Positions 6,536 to 15,083 of a stretch of 30,412 bases of DNA are shown one piece after another (position 1 is the first letter of the stretch; each line of letters starts with the position of its first letter). Position numbers and translations under genes: made by a program. The notes below the pieces were generated by a model. It was not told the origin of the DNA and searched no databases. It was given only the letters and a program-made list of their open reading frames with translations. The stretch comes from Pseudomonadota bacterium (lineage in GTDB: Bacteria > Pseudomonadota > Gammaproteobacteria > Burkholderiales > Burkholderiaceae_B). The stretch lies in assembly GCA_023388835.1 (NCBI GenBank), contig JAEWFK010000051.1, positions 1 to 30,412 of the forward strand, written 5' to 3'.

Positions 6536-7279
6536 ATGGACCGCATCGTCTACACGGCAGCCGGGGGCGCCGCCCGGGTGCTCGAGCACCAGGGCATCGT
6601 CAGCAACAATATGGCGAACGCCAGCACGGCGGGCTTCCGCGAGGAACTGGCCGTCTATCGGGCCGTGCCGCTGCAAGGGCACAACAGCCTGCCCACGCGC
6701 GTCAGTTCGGCGACCGCCAGCACGGCCAGCAGTTTCCAACAAGGCGCTATGGCCGAGACGGGCCACGCGCTCGATCTGGCCATTCGCGGCGACGGCTGGT
6801 TCGCCGTGCAGACGCCGGATGGCGAAGCCTACACGCGTGCAGGCGAGTTCGGCGTCAATGTCGAGAACCTGTTGGTCACGCAGTCAGGAATGCCGGTGAT
6901 GTCCGCCGACGGCATGCCCATCGAGGTCCCGGAACGCGGGACCCTCACCTTCTCCGATGACGGGCAGATCACGGTGCTGGGTGCGGGCGACAACCCCAAC
7001 GATATCCAGAACATCGGTCAGGTAAAGCTGGTGAACCCGCCGGCCCAAGACTTGGCGCGTGGAGAAAACGGGCTTTTTCGTCTTGCCAACGGAGATGCGG
7101 CGCCGGCGGACCCGATGGTGCGCATGGTGTCCGGCTTTGTGGAGCGCAGCAACGTGAATCCGGCCGAAGCCATGGTGAGCATGATCGCCAACGCCCGTCT
7201 CTTTGAAATGCAGATGCAGGTCATACAGGAAGCCAGCAGCAACGCTGAACGCGCCAACGGCATTCTGTCCACCCAGTAA
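6536..7279 (+). CDS. flgF: FlgF, proximal rod protein
   Basis: FlgF is a rod subunit placed between FlgB/C and the distal rod FlgG. The 247-residue protein has the family N-terminus (MDRIVYTAAGGAARVLEHQG then IVSNNMANASTAGFREELA), a beta-rich middle (LDLAIRGDGWFAVQTPDGEA, TRAGEF) and the C-terminal helix region GFVERSNVNPAEAMVSMIAN followed by ARLFEMQMQVIQEA. The N-terminal AARVLEHQG and the AVPLQG segment separate it from FlgG. The start is 8 bp after flgE's stop. A small stem-loop lies in the 42-bp gap before flgG. Confidence 0.96.
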   Translation: MDRIVYTAAGGAARVLEHQGIVSNNMANASTAGFREELAVYRAVPLQGHNSLPTRVSSATASTASSFQQGAMAETGHALDLAIRGDGWFAVQTPDGEAYTRAGEFGVNVENLLVTQSGMPVMSADGMPIEVPERGTLTFSDDGQITVLGAGDNPNDIQNIGQVKLVNPPAQDLARGENGLFRLANGDAAPADPMVRMVSGFVERSNVNPAEAMVSMIANARLFEMQMQVIQEASSNAERANGILSTQ

Positions 7280-7294
7280 CCGAATACAGTAAAA

Positions 7295-7309
7295 CGGCCC
7301 GCAGGGCCG
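7295..7309 (+). other. Small stem-loop between flgF and flgG
   Basis: CGGCCC (7295-7300), loop GCA, GGGCCG (7304-7309). There is no T-run. It lies 13 bp upstream of flgG and could affect message stability or initiation; no further support. Confidence 0.3.
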
Positions 7310-7321
7310 ACAGGAACACAA

Positions 7322-8107
7322 ATGATACGCTCGCTCTGGATTGGCAAAACCGGCCTGGAAACGCAACAGACAAACCTCGACGTCATCTCGAACAACCTTG
7401 CCAACGTCAGCACATCGGGCTTCAAGCGCACGCGCGCCGTCTTTGAAGACCTGATGTACCAGAACATCCGGCAGCCGGGCGCGCAGGTGGGCGCCGCCAA
7501 TCAGTTGCCTTCAGGCCTGCAAGTCGGTACCGGCGTGCGGACGGTCGCCACGGAACGCATCCATACGCAAGGCAATCTGCAAAATACTGGCAACAGCCTG
7601 GACATCGCCATTCAGGGCAAGGGCTTTCTGCAAATCGAGCTGCCGGACGGCACCTTTGGCTATACGCGCGACGGCAGCCTGCAGGTCGATCAGGACGGCC
7701 AGATCGTCACCGCCGGCGGCTATCCGATCCAGCCGCCCGTCAATATTCCCGACAATGCGCTTACGGTTTCGATCGGCCGCGATGGCACGGTCTCTGTGAC
7801 GCAGGCGGGGGCGCCGGGAACCAGTGTGGAGATCGGCCAGCTTCAGCTTGCCACCTTCATCAATCCCACCGGTCTGCAAAGCATGGGTGAAAACCTGTAT
7901 CTGGAAACGGATTCGTCCGGCCCTGCCAACTTTGTTCAGCCCGGTCTGGATGGAGCCGGCACGATTCTGCAGGAATATGTCGAGACCTCGAACGTCAACG
8001 TGGCTGAAGAACTGGTGAACATGATCGTGACCCAGCGGGCCTATGAAATGAACAGCAAATCCATCGAGACTTCCGATGCGATGCTGAACCGACTGACTCA
8101 GCTCTAA
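7322..8107 (+). CDS. flgG: FlgG, distal rod protein
   Basis: FlgG forms the distal rod that crosses the periplasm and supports the P and L rings. The 261-residue length equals the family norm and the sequence is highly conserved: MIRSLWIGKTGLETQQTNLD, then VISNNLANVSTSGFKRTRAV. The FlgG-specific insertion reads FEDLMYQNIRQPGAQ (about residues 41-55); this segment makes the rod stiff, in contrast to the hook. The C-terminus is YVETSNVNVAEELVNMIVTQ then RAYEMNSKSIETSDAML. ACAGGA before the start serves as ribosome-binding site. Its stop overlaps the flgH ATG by one base (TAATG), implying translational coupling. Confidence 0.98.
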   Translation: MIRSLWIGKTGLETQQTNLDVISNNLANVSTSGFKRTRAVFEDLMYQNIRQPGAQVGAANQLPSGLQVGTGVRTVATERIHTQGNLQNTGNSLDIAIQGKGFLQIELPDGTFGYTRDGSLQVDQDGQIVTAGGYPIQPPVNIPDNALTVSIGRDGTVSVTQAGAPGTSVEIGQLQLATFINPTGLQSMGENLYLETDSSGPANFVQPGLDGAGTILQEYVETSNVNVAEELVNMIVTQRAYEMNSKSIETSDAMLNRLTQL

Positions 8108-8796
8108 TGTCTTCCGCGTTTCATCGCGTCGCAATCATGGTGTTCGCCGCCTCCTTGGGTGGTTGCGCCATGATTCCGCCCGAACCCATTGTGACCGGCC
8201 CGCTCACGGCCGAGCCGCCTTCGCCCTACGCGATGCCGGCGGCCGAACCCAACGGGTCCATCTACCAGCCCACTGCTTACGGCAACTATCCGCTATTCGA
8301 GGATCGTCGTCCGCGCAATATCGGCGACATCGTCACCATCGTCATCCAGGAGAAGACGAACGCTCAGAAGCGGGTGGCGACATCCACCGAGAGAACCAGC
8401 GATGCATCACTGGGCTGGGGCGCCGTTCCGTCCATATTGCCCGGCAGCGTAAGCCCGAATCAAGACTTCAACGTGGGCGGTGAAAACACGATGGAAGGCC
8501 AGGGTTCGACGCGCGCCGACAACACCTTTACCGGCACCCTGACCACCACGGTTGTGGGGGTGCTTCCCAACGGGAACCTGCAGATCGCCGGCGACAAGCA
8601 GATCGCGATCAATCGCGGGAGCGAATACCTGCGTTTCTCCGGCGTGGTGGACCCGCGTTCGATTACAGGTAACAACACCGTCTCGTCGACGCAGGTGGCA
8701 GACGCCAAGATTGAATTCCGCAGCAAAGGTGTGATGGACGAAGTCCAGACCATGGGCTGGTTGCAGCGTTTCTTCCTCAATATTTCTCCGTTCTGA
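8107..8796 (+). CDS. flgH: FlgH, L-ring lipoprotein
   Basis: FlgH is the outer-membrane lipoprotein that polymerises into the L ring around the distal rod. The 229-residue product starts with a lipoprotein signal peptide ending in the lipobox SLGGC; the predicted lipidated cysteine is residue 20. Conserved family segments are PLFEDRRPRNIGDIVTIVIQ (about residues 61-80), the GEGSTRADNTFTGTLTTTV-like stretch (here MEGQGSTRADNTFTG) and VSGVVDPR-type FSGVVDPRSI, ending WLQRFFLNISPF. It overlaps flgG by one base and is followed by flgI after 5 bp. Confidence 0.97.
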   Translation: MSSAFHRVAIMVFAASLGGCAMIPPEPIVTGPLTAEPPSPYAMPAAEPNGSIYQPTAYGNYPLFEDRRPRNIGDIVTIVIQEKTNAQKRVATSTERTSDASLGWGAVPSILPGSVSPNQDFNVGGENTMEGQGSTRADNTFTGTLTTTVVGVLPNGNLQIAGDKQIAINRGSEYLRFSGVVDPRSITGNNTVSSTQVADAKIEFRSKGVMDEVQTMGWLQRFFLNISPF

Positions 8797-8801
8797 CAGG
8801 C

Positions 8802-9941
8802 ATGCACATGACACCCAATTCCCATTACCAGTGGCCGCGGCTGCTGCGTGGACTGGCGGCGGCATTCCTGTGCGTCGGCTTGGCCGCGCCAGCGCAAGCG
8901 GAACGCATCAAGGATCTCGCGTCCATACAGGGCGTGCGCGATAACCAGCTTGTGGGCTACGGCCTGGTGGTGGGGCTGGATGGCACTGGCGACCAGGTAC
9001 GACAGACGCCCTTCACCCAGCAGAGCCTGACCAACATGCTGTCTCAGCTCGGTGTCACGGTGCCGCAAGGCACCAATATGCAGGTCAAGAACGTGGCGGC
9101 CGCCATGGTGACCGCGACCTTGCCCGCCTTTGCGCAGCCGGGCCAGACGGTCGATGTCGTGGTGTCTTCCATGGGCAATGCCAAGAGCCTGCGCGGCGGC
9201 ACGCTGTTGATGACCCCCTTGAAGGGAGCCAACGGTCAGGTGTATGCGATTGCGCAAGGCAATATTCTCGTCGGAGGGGCCGGCGCCGAAGCGGGCGGCT
9301 CCAGCGTGCAGGTCAACCAGCTCAATGGCGGCATCATTTCCAATGGCGCGATTGTGGAACGCTCGGTCCCGACGTCCTATGCGCGTGATGGCGTCATACG
9401 GCTGGAGCTCGGCAACACGGATTTCGGCGCAACGCAGAGCGTGGTGGCCGCGCTCAACAAGCGCTTTGGCGGAGGCACCGCCATGGCAACCGACGGCCGC
9501 GTCGTTCAATTGCGAGCTCCGCTCGACCCCTCCGCTCAGGCCGCCTTCCTTTCGCAGGTGGAGAACCTTGATGTGCGTTTGCCGCCGGCGCGTGCCAAGG
9601 TGGTGATCAATGCCCGTACGGGCACCGTGGTCATGAATCGTACGGTCACCATCGAAGAGGCCGCCATCGCCTATGGCAATCTGTCGGTAGTGATCAGCCG
9701 GGGCATGGACGTCAATCAGCCTGATACGCCATTCGGCGGCGGCCAGACGGTAGTGACGCCGACAACTGATATCGAATTGCGCTCCGATCAGGGCAGCCTG
9801 CAACGTATCAATACCAGTGCGAACTTGTCGGATGTGGTCCGCGCATTGAATGCCTTGGGCGCCACGCCGCAGGATCTACTGTCCATACTGCAGAATCTCA
9901 AGAGTGCCGGCGCCCTGCGTGCCGATCTTGAGATCATCTGA
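8802..9941 (+). CDS. flgI: FlgI, P-ring protein
   Basis: FlgI is exported by the Sec system and forms the P ring at the peptidoglycan layer with help from FlgA. The 379-residue product begins with a signal peptide (LLRGLAAAFLCVGLAAPAQA; cleavage after the AQA at about residue 33). The mature N-terminus ERIKDLASIQGVRDNQLVGY is the family hallmark, followed by GLVVGLDGTGDQ and FTQQSLTNMLSQLGV. The C-terminus LSDVVRALNALGATPQDLLS then ILQNLKSAGALRADLEII is also diagnostic. A second in-frame ATG occurs at 8808; either start leaves the signal peptide intact. flgJ begins 8 bp downstream. Confidence 0.98.
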   Translation: MHMTPNSHYQWPRLLRGLAAAFLCVGLAAPAQAERIKDLASIQGVRDNQLVGYGLVVGLDGTGDQVRQTPFTQQSLTNMLSQLGVTVPQGTNMQVKNVAAAMVTATLPAFAQPGQTVDVVVSSMGNAKSLRGGTLLMTPLKGANGQVYAIAQGNILVGGAGAEAGGSSVQVNQLNGGIISNGAIVERSVPTSYARDGVIRLELGNTDFGATQSVVAALNKRFGGGTAMATDGRVVQLRAPLDPSAQAAFLSQVENLDVRLPPARAKVVINARTGTVVMNRTVTIEEAAIAYGNLSVVISRGMDVNQPDTPFGGGQTVVTPTTDIELRSDQGSLQRINTSANLSDVVRALNALGATPQDLLSILQNLKSAGALRADLEII

Positions 9942-9949
9942 GGCTCGGC

Positions 9950-10969
9950 ATGTCCTTCATACAGTACACCCCCCGCCCCGGCAGCTCCGAACGGGTTTCG
10001 GCCTTTGATTTCGATTCACTGCAGCGCTTGAAGCGCAACGTGAGCACGGTGGCCGACGGCAAGCAGCCGGATGCTTCTCAACTCAAGGACGGCGTCACCG
10101 ATGCCGAGCGCGAAGTCGCTCAGCAATTCGAGTCCCTGTTCATTCAGCAGGTGCTGAAGCAGTCGCGCCGCTCGCCGTTGTCGGACCTCTTCCAATCCGA
10201 AAGCAGCAAGTTCGTTCAAAGTCTTGCGGATCAGCAGGCTTCGCTGGAATTGGCAAACCCTGGTCTGGGCATGGCCGGGAAAATACTGGACATGATCCGC
10301 AGTCAGCGCGGCAACCCTGATCCATTGGCGGCGGCGCCCTTGCCGGAGCAGGTGTCCAGCTCGCGCTTGCCGCAGCTGCGATCCACACTGGGAGAGAACC
10401 GGCGGGAAGTGGCCGGTTCGGTGGAAGACCTGATCAACATGCTCGGAACAGTGCGCCGCAGCGCCGAGAAAGTGCAGTCGGCCATCGAGGGCGCGCCCGG
10501 TCATATCCGCGATTTCGTCTCACGCATGTCTTCAGCGGCCAAGGTGGCGTCTGAGCAAAGCGGCGTGCATGCCAAGCTGATTCTGGGTCAGGCTGCGCTG
10601 GAGTCGGGCTGGGGCAAGCGCGAAATCCTGCGTGAAGACGGCAGCCCGAGCTACAACGTGTTCGGTATCAAGGCGGGCAAGAGCTGGAAGGGCGATGTCG
10701 CGCATGTCATGACCACGGAATACGAAAACGGCGTGGCCCATAAAGTAAAGGAACCGTTCCGTGCCTATGGCTCCTACGAGGAAGCCTTCACGGATTATGC
10801 GCGGCTGGTCGGGACCAACAAGCGTTACGCAGAAGTCGTCGAAGCTCCAAGTGCTGAAATTGCCGCCCGCCGGATCCAGAAGGCCGGATACGCCACGGAC
10901 CCCGCTTACGCGGATAAGCTCATTTCGGTGATGAGCTACTTCGACACGGGCCGCAAGCTGCGTAGTTGA
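9950..10969 (+). CDS. flgJ: FlgJ, rod cap protein fused to peptidoglycan hydrolase
   Basis: FlgJ caps the growing rod and cuts the cell wall so the rod can pass. The 339-residue protein has both parts: an N-terminal rod-binding domain (about residues 45-115: EVAQQFESLFIQQVLKQSRR, with LANPGLGMAGKI) and a C-terminal glucosaminidase/muramidase domain (about residues 180-335). The presumed catalytic glutamate is Glu218 in QAALESGWGK. Other hydrolase-family segments are YNVFGIKAGKSWKG and FRAYGSYEEAFTDYARL. A linker of about 60 residues separates them. Bifunctional FlgJ is typical of beta- and gammaproteobacteria; other groups have only the N-terminal part. A 101-bp gap with a candidate sigma-28 promoter follows. 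Confidence 0.97.
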   Translation: MSFIQYTPRPGSSERVSAFDFDSLQRLKRNVSTVADGKQPDASQLKDGVTDAEREVAQQFESLFIQQVLKQSRRSPLSDLFQSESSKFVQSLADQQASLELANPGLGMAGKILDMIRSQRGNPDPLAAAPLPEQVSSSRLPQLRSTLGENRREVAGSVEDLINMLGTVRRSAEKVQSAIEGAPGHIRDFVSRMSSAAKVASEQSGVHAKLILGQAALESGWGKREILREDGSPSYNVFGIKAGKSWKGDVAHVMTTEYENGVAHKVKEPFRAYGSYEEAFTDYARLVGTNKRYAEVVEAPSAEIAARRIQKAGYATDPAYADKLISVMSYFDTGRKLRS

Positions 10970-10985
10970 GCGATCATCCGGTCCC

Positions 10986-11012
10986 TAAAGAACCCGCCTT
11001 GCACACCGTAAA
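10986..11012 (+). promoter_or_regulatory. Candidate sigma-28 promoter of flgK-flgL
   Basis: TAAA (10986-10989), a 15-nt spacer and ACCGTAAA (11005-11012) match the sigma-28 -35 and spacing perfectly, and the -10 (GCCGATAA) at five of eight positions. It sits in the only long gap in the flg series, 58 bp before flgK, a gene commonly under late control. Confidence 0.5.
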
Positions 11013-11070
11013 CACGTACATGTCCTGGCATCCGGGTGGCTGAGGCCGCCCGCCACATAGCGGAATAGAA

Positions 11071-12762
11071 ATGAATCTTGCAAAATTGGGTCTCGGCGCA
11101 CTGAACGCAGCACAGTACAAGCTGAAGACGTCGGCGCACAACATCAATAATGCAGCAGTCGAAGGCTATAACCGCCAGACCGTGCTGACTCAGTCGGCCG
11201 GTGCACAGGCTACTGGTGGGGGCTATGTAGGCCGGGGCGTGGAAACCGTGACGGTCGACCGTGCCTATGACAACTTCATTTTCCGGCAACTGGTCGCGGC
11301 AAAAGGGCAGGGCGCCGCACTGGCTTCCTTTTCCAACGAGATCAAGCAGCTCGACACGCTGTTCGCCGATCGTACGGTCGGCATCTCGCCTGCGATCGAG
11401 AACTTCTTCAAGAGCGTGAACGCTGTCGCTTCGGCGCCGGCCGACCCCGCCGCCCGTGAAGAAATGCTCGGGCAGGCGAATAACCTGGCTTCACAGATTC
11501 GCGGCACGAACGAATATCTGACCAACCAGCGCGGCAACATCAACACGCAAGTCACGACGGTCGTCGAGCAGATCAACAGCTATGTTGAACGCATTCGCGA
11601 TGCGAACAACCAGATTGTGAAGGCCCGCGCCAGCGCTTCGCAGCATGAACCGAACGACTTGCTCGATCAGCGCGATCAGCTGCTGAACGAGTTGAACGAG
11701 CTCGTGGGGGTCACTGTATTTGAACAGGATGGTCGCTTCAATCTTGCAATCGGCAACGGGCAGATGCTGCTCGGCGGTGATACGGTTTACCCATTGCGAG
11801 CGCAGCCGAGTGCGGACGACCCGCAACGGACTGTGGTGGCTTTCACTACGAAGAATGCATCCGGCGAGAACGTCGGTATCGAGCTTGATGAAAGCTATAT
11901 CCGGGGCGGCAAGCTCGGCGGACTCATTCAGTATCGCCAGGAAGTGCTGGACGATGTGCAGAACAATCTTGGGCGGATGGCGGTGGGCCTGGCAGAGGCT
12001 TTCAATCAAGTGCATTCTGAAGGCTTCGATCAGCTTGGCGACGCTGCGCAAGATTTCTTCTCGTTCACTCAGCCCAAGCCTATTCCGTCCACGGCGGATC
12101 CCGCCAACGCACTGGCCGTCACTACAACCATCACCGATGCCAAAGCGCTGACGGCCGACGATTATCGGGTCACGGTACGGCGCGACGCGACCGGCGCGTT
12201 CGAAGGCTACACGATCACCAATCTCACCACCAAAGCCGAGGTCAACGTTGCTCAAGGAGCCGCTACCCACGTCGTCGACGGTATCGAGTTCTCCTTCGAC
12301 GCCGCGCGTACTCCGGGTGCTACGGATACATGGCTGGTTCAGCCGACCCGCCAGGCAGCCGCGAGCCTGAAGGTCGAGATCACCGATCCCGCCAAGATTG
12401 CAGCCGCCGGCGGGGATGGCGGCACACCATCCGCCTCCAAAGGCGAGTCCAACGGCGATGTGGCCTTGAAGCTTGCGCAGTTGCAGTACGGCAAGACGCT
12501 GGGCGGCGGTTCGATGAGCATCACCGAAGCCTTCGGCCAGATCGTCAACCGGGTCGGCGTAATGAGCCAGCAGAACCTTACTGCGGGTAAGGCGCAGGAA
12601 TCCCTCATTCAGCAGACCTATGCCGCGCATCAGGAAATTTCAGGCGTCAACCTGAACGAAGAATACGTCAATATCCAGCAGTATCTGGAACAGTTCCGTG
12701 CGGCGTCCAAGCTTGTCGAAGTCAGCGGGAACATGTTCGATACGCTGCTCGGCATGCGCTAA
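11071..12762 (+). CDS. flgK: FlgK, hook-filament junction protein 1 (HAP1)
   Basis: FlgK is the first junction protein between hook and filament and is bound by FlgN before export. The 563-residue protein starts with the HAP1 signature (LAKLGLGALNAAQYKLKTSA, then HNINNAAVEGYNRQTVL) and ends with SGVNLNEEYVNIQQYLEQFR and ASKLVEVSGNMFDTLLGMR. The central helical region contains NEPNDLLDQRDQLLNEL-type sequence (HEPNDLLDQRDQLLNELNEL, about residues 191-210) typical of the family. Residues about 345-424 form a beta-rich insert ending GATDTWLVQP that resembles modules in FlgL. GCGGAATAG precedes the ATG. flgL follows after 36 bp. Confidence 0.97.
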   Translation: MNLAKLGLGALNAAQYKLKTSAHNINNAAVEGYNRQTVLTQSAGAQATGGGYVGRGVETVTVDRAYDNFIFRQLVAAKGQGAALASFSNEIKQLDTLFADRTVGISPAIENFFKSVNAVASAPADPAAREEMLGQANNLASQIRGTNEYLTNQRGNINTQVTTVVEQINSYVERIRDANNQIVKARASASQHEPNDLLDQRDQLLNELNELVGVTVFEQDGRFNLAIGNGQMLLGGDTVYPLRAQPSADDPQRTVVAFTTKNASGENVGIELDESYIRGGKLGGLIQYRQEVLDDVQNNLGRMAVGLAEAFNQVHSEGFDQLGDAAQDFFSFTQPKPIPSTADPANALAVTTTITDAKALTADDYRVTVRRDATGAFEGYTITNLTTKAEVNVAQGAATHVVDGIEFSFDAARTPGATDTWLVQPTRQAAASLKVEITDPAKIAAAGGDGGTPSASKGESNGDVALKLAQLQYGKTLGGGSMSITEAFGQIVNRVGVMSQQNLTAGKAQESLIQQTYAAHQEISGVNLNEEYVNIQQYLEQFRAASKLVEVSGNMFDTLLGMR

Positions 12763-12798
12763 GCGTATCGAGCCATCGAGACAGCCAGGAACCTATCC

Positions 12799-14307
12799 AT
12801 GCGTATCAGCTCCAACCTTTTCTTCAAGACCGGCCTGAACTCCATCAATGCGCAGCAGTCGGACCTCGTTCACCTCTACAAACAGGTGGGCAGTGGTAAG
12901 CGTATGGTGTCGCCCTCCGATGATCCGCTTGCGGCGGCACAGGCCATCAACGTCAGCCAGACGCTGGCCATGAGCGAGCGCTATGCCGCCAATCGCCAAG
13001 TGGCCAACCGCAATCTGGGTATGCAGGACAACGTCCTTGGCTCCGTCACGCTGCAGCTGCAGGATATCAAGACTCGCCTTGTCGAAGCCGGTAATGGCAC
13101 GTGGTCGGCCAACGATCGCGCCACCATGGCCGATGTTCTGGAAACCGCCCGCGCGGGGCTGTTGAATCTTGCCAACAGCACAGATGGTAATGGGCAGTAC
13201 CTGTTTTCAGGTGCGAAGGGCCGGACAGCGGCGTTCACAGAAGAGGGTGTTTACCAAGGGAGCGATCACGCCCGCCTTATTCAGGTGGATCAGACGCGTC
13301 AGATCGACAGCGCTGATATTGGTTCGAGCATCTTCTCGCGCGCAGCGCCCGGCACGGCAGGGTATGTGACGATACCGGGAAACAACAGCGGCACGGCTGC
13401 GGTGTCGGGTTATTCCATGACCAACAGCAGCGGGCTGGCTAACGGTCGTCCTGTAGAAATCAGTTTCTCGGATAACGCCGGTGTCGCTCAATACACCGTG
13501 ACCATCCCTACTGAAGGCGGTGCGCCCCTGAGCTATACGCGGGATCTCCCGGCCGCTTCCGCGAACGGCGAATTCAAGCTGGTCGATCAGGACCTGGGTG
13601 TATCCGTGACCCTGACCGGTACGCCACAAGCCGGAGACGCCTTCGAACTGGTGCCGCTGCATACTTCCAGCTACAGCGTCGAAGGGCCTGCGAGCGGCCC
13701 GGCCATTCGCTCGGTGTCCGGGTATGAGGGGCAGTCTCTCACGCTGACATACGACAGTTCGGTCGTCCCGCCGGTTTTCACTGACGCAGCCGGCAACACG
13801 CACGCTGCGACGGTGGATACATCGACCACCCCCCCGCGCCTGACTGTCGATGTGAACGGAATGGAGACAGTATTTGAAGGGGTTCCCGCCAATGGTGACA
13901 CCTTTACCATCGCTCCCGGCGCTGGCTCGCAAAGCCGCGAAGAACTCAACCTGTTCGCCGCGCTCGACGACATGATCAGCGCCCTGCGTGCGCCGGATAC
14001 GGGCGCGGCTTCAGCGACGAACCTGCGCAATTCCTTGAATTCCGCCATGCAGCGCGTGGATGCCGTCTACAACAACGTGCTGTCAGTGCGCGCGTCTTCC
14101 GGCACCCGGATGAATGAAATCGATGCCCTGCAGCAGAACGGCAGCACGCGCATCATGGAATACAAGAACCAGCTTTCCCAGTTGGAAGACCTGGACTACT
14201 ACACCGCCATCACGCAACTGACTTTGCGGACCACGGCTCTGGAGGCGGCGGCACAGGCGTTCCAAAAAATCCAGAATACCAGTCTGTTCAATATGGGCGG
14301 CGGCTGA
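12799..14307 (+). CDS. flgL: FlgL, hook-filament junction protein 3 (HAP3), long form
   Basis: FlgL links FlgK to flagellin and is a FlgN client. The N-terminus has the flagellin/HAP3 pattern (MRISSNLFFKTGLNSINAQQ, then GKRMVSPSDDPLAAAQAINV), and the C-terminus the flagellin-like helix (ALDDMISALRAP, then MQRVDAVYNNVLSVRASSGT and ITQLTLRTTALEAAAQAFQK). At 502 residues it is clearly longer than the roughly 320 of enteric FlgL. The extra length is a beta-rich middle (about residues 180-375) with two copies of a G-x-P-x-x-GD-x-F-x-(L/I)-x-P motif at about 273-288 and 359-373. CCAGGA lies upstream of the ATG. A strong intrinsic terminator follows. Confidence 0.95.
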   Translation: MRISSNLFFKTGLNSINAQQSDLVHLYKQVGSGKRMVSPSDDPLAAAQAINVSQTLAMSERYAANRQVANRNLGMQDNVLGSVTLQLQDIKTRLVEAGNGTWSANDRATMADVLETARAGLLNLANSTDGNGQYLFSGAKGRTAAFTEEGVYQGSDHARLIQVDQTRQIDSADIGSSIFSRAAPGTAGYVTIPGNNSGTAAVSGYSMTNSSGLANGRPVEISFSDNAGVAQYTVTIPTEGGAPLSYTRDLPAASANGEFKLVDQDLGVSVTLTGTPQAGDAFELVPLHTSSYSVEGPASGPAIRSVSGYEGQSLTLTYDSSVVPPVFTDAAGNTHAATVDTSTTPPRLTVDVNGMETVFEGVPANGDTFTIAPGAGSQSREELNLFAALDDMISALRAPDTGAASATNLRNSLNSAMQRVDAVYNNVLSVRASSGTRMNEIDALQQNGSTRIMEYKNQLSQLEDLDYYTAITQLTLRTTALEAAAQAFQKIQNTSLFNMGGG

Positions 14308-14328
14308 GCCGGCGCTCCTCGCACGACC

Positions 14329-14358
14329 AACGGCCGCATTGACCGCGGCCGTTTTTTT
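14329..14358 (+). terminator. Intrinsic terminator after flgL
   Basis: Perfect 9-bp arms AACGGCCGC (14329-14337) and GCGGCCGTT (14345-14353) flank a 7-nt loop and run into a seven-T tract (14352-14358). It closes the flgB-flgL series 22 bp after the flgL stop. Confidence 0.93.
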
Positions 14359-14552
14359 GGACGAGGGGTTAACCTTTATTAACTTTCTGACAATATTCGT
14401 ATACTATTGAGCTGTATTATGCATAGTCGGCATGTCCGTGTAATGTGCCCGCCATATGTAGTAAGCGTGTTTCAAGGGGGCGACACGCTGCAGTCCGTGC
14501 CGGCGCACCTCTGCATCGTTTTCCTCCCGTGTTGGGTCTAGTGAGTCCTTCG
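14359..14552 (+). promoter_or_regulatory. AT-rich leader region upstream of the lipoprotein gene; probable promoter
   Basis: The first part (about 14366-14425) is markedly AT-rich against its surroundings and contains TATACT (14399-14404), a plausible -10, with TTAACT 15 bp upstream as a weak -35. No sigma-28 motif was found. It lies between a terminator and the lipoprotein-chemoreceptor gene pair, so a promoter here is expected by position. Confidence 0.35.
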
Positions 14553-15044
14553 ATGCTTTCCTCCCGTGCATTCCGTCTCTTCCGCGCAGTCCTGTTTGCA
14601 GGGTCGCTTGTGCTGGCGGGCTGCAGCACCGTCGGCAACCGCTTCGACACCGCCGATCTGCGCTTTCTGGTGCCGGGCGAAACCACCCTGCAAGAAGCGA
14701 CCGCGCTTTTGCAAGGCGAACCGGTGAACGTCTATCGCGCAGTCGACGGCTCGGCCACGGCGCGGTGGGCGCATACCGCTACGCTGGCGACGGATGCCGT
14801 TTATTTCAATCAGGAATTGTGGCTGGCTTTCGATTCCTGGGGTCGATTCCAGCGCATCGTGAAAAGCAATAACGTGCCGCACGCCAATCTGTATCAGGAT
14901 GGCCGGCGCGTCGATGTCCCGCTTCCTCAGCCGCCGCTGACCCCGGCCACAGCGCCGAACGCCACGGTCTCTGCGCCGCCTGATACAGCCCCTTCCATCC
15001 ATCCCCTTCCCAATACCGCCGTCAGCTATCCCCTGGGGCAGTAG
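14553..15044 (+). CDS. Small outer-membrane lipoprotein with BamE/SmpA-like domain
   Basis: The 163-residue product has a lipoprotein signal peptide (LFRAVLFAGSLVLAGC) with predicted lipidated Cys24. The core is BamE/SmpA/OmlA-like: LRFLVPGETTLQEATALLQG (a 'pG-TT--ea-alLG-P' pattern) followed by strands ending ELWLAFDSWGRFQRIVKSNN. The C-terminal 40 residues are Pro/Ala/Thr-rich and probably disordered. I chose ATG 14553 because the signal peptide begins there; a GTG at 14541 and a longer frame from 14445 exist, but the longer N-terminus would bury the signal peptide. It does not look like BamE itself (the tail is different), and no flagellar role can be read from sequence. It sits 39 bp upstream of the chemoreceptor gene, likely co-transcribed. 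Confidence 0.8.
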   Translation: MLSSRAFRLFRAVLFAGSLVLAGCSTVGNRFDTADLRFLVPGETTLQEATALLQGEPVNVYRAVDGSATARWAHTATLATDAVYFNQELWLAFDSWGRFQRIVKSNNVPHANLYQDGRRVDVPLPQPPLTPATAPNATVSAPPDTAPSIHPLPNTAVSYPLGQ

Positions 15045-15083
15045 GGCAACGCTTTCCGTTATATCCTTCAACAGAGTTCAGCC

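Noticed and set aside
8460..9803. 447-codon open frame on the minus strand opposite flgH/flgI
   Set aside because: Antisense shadow of strongly conserved ring-protein genes; His/Arg/Ala-rich composition with no motif.
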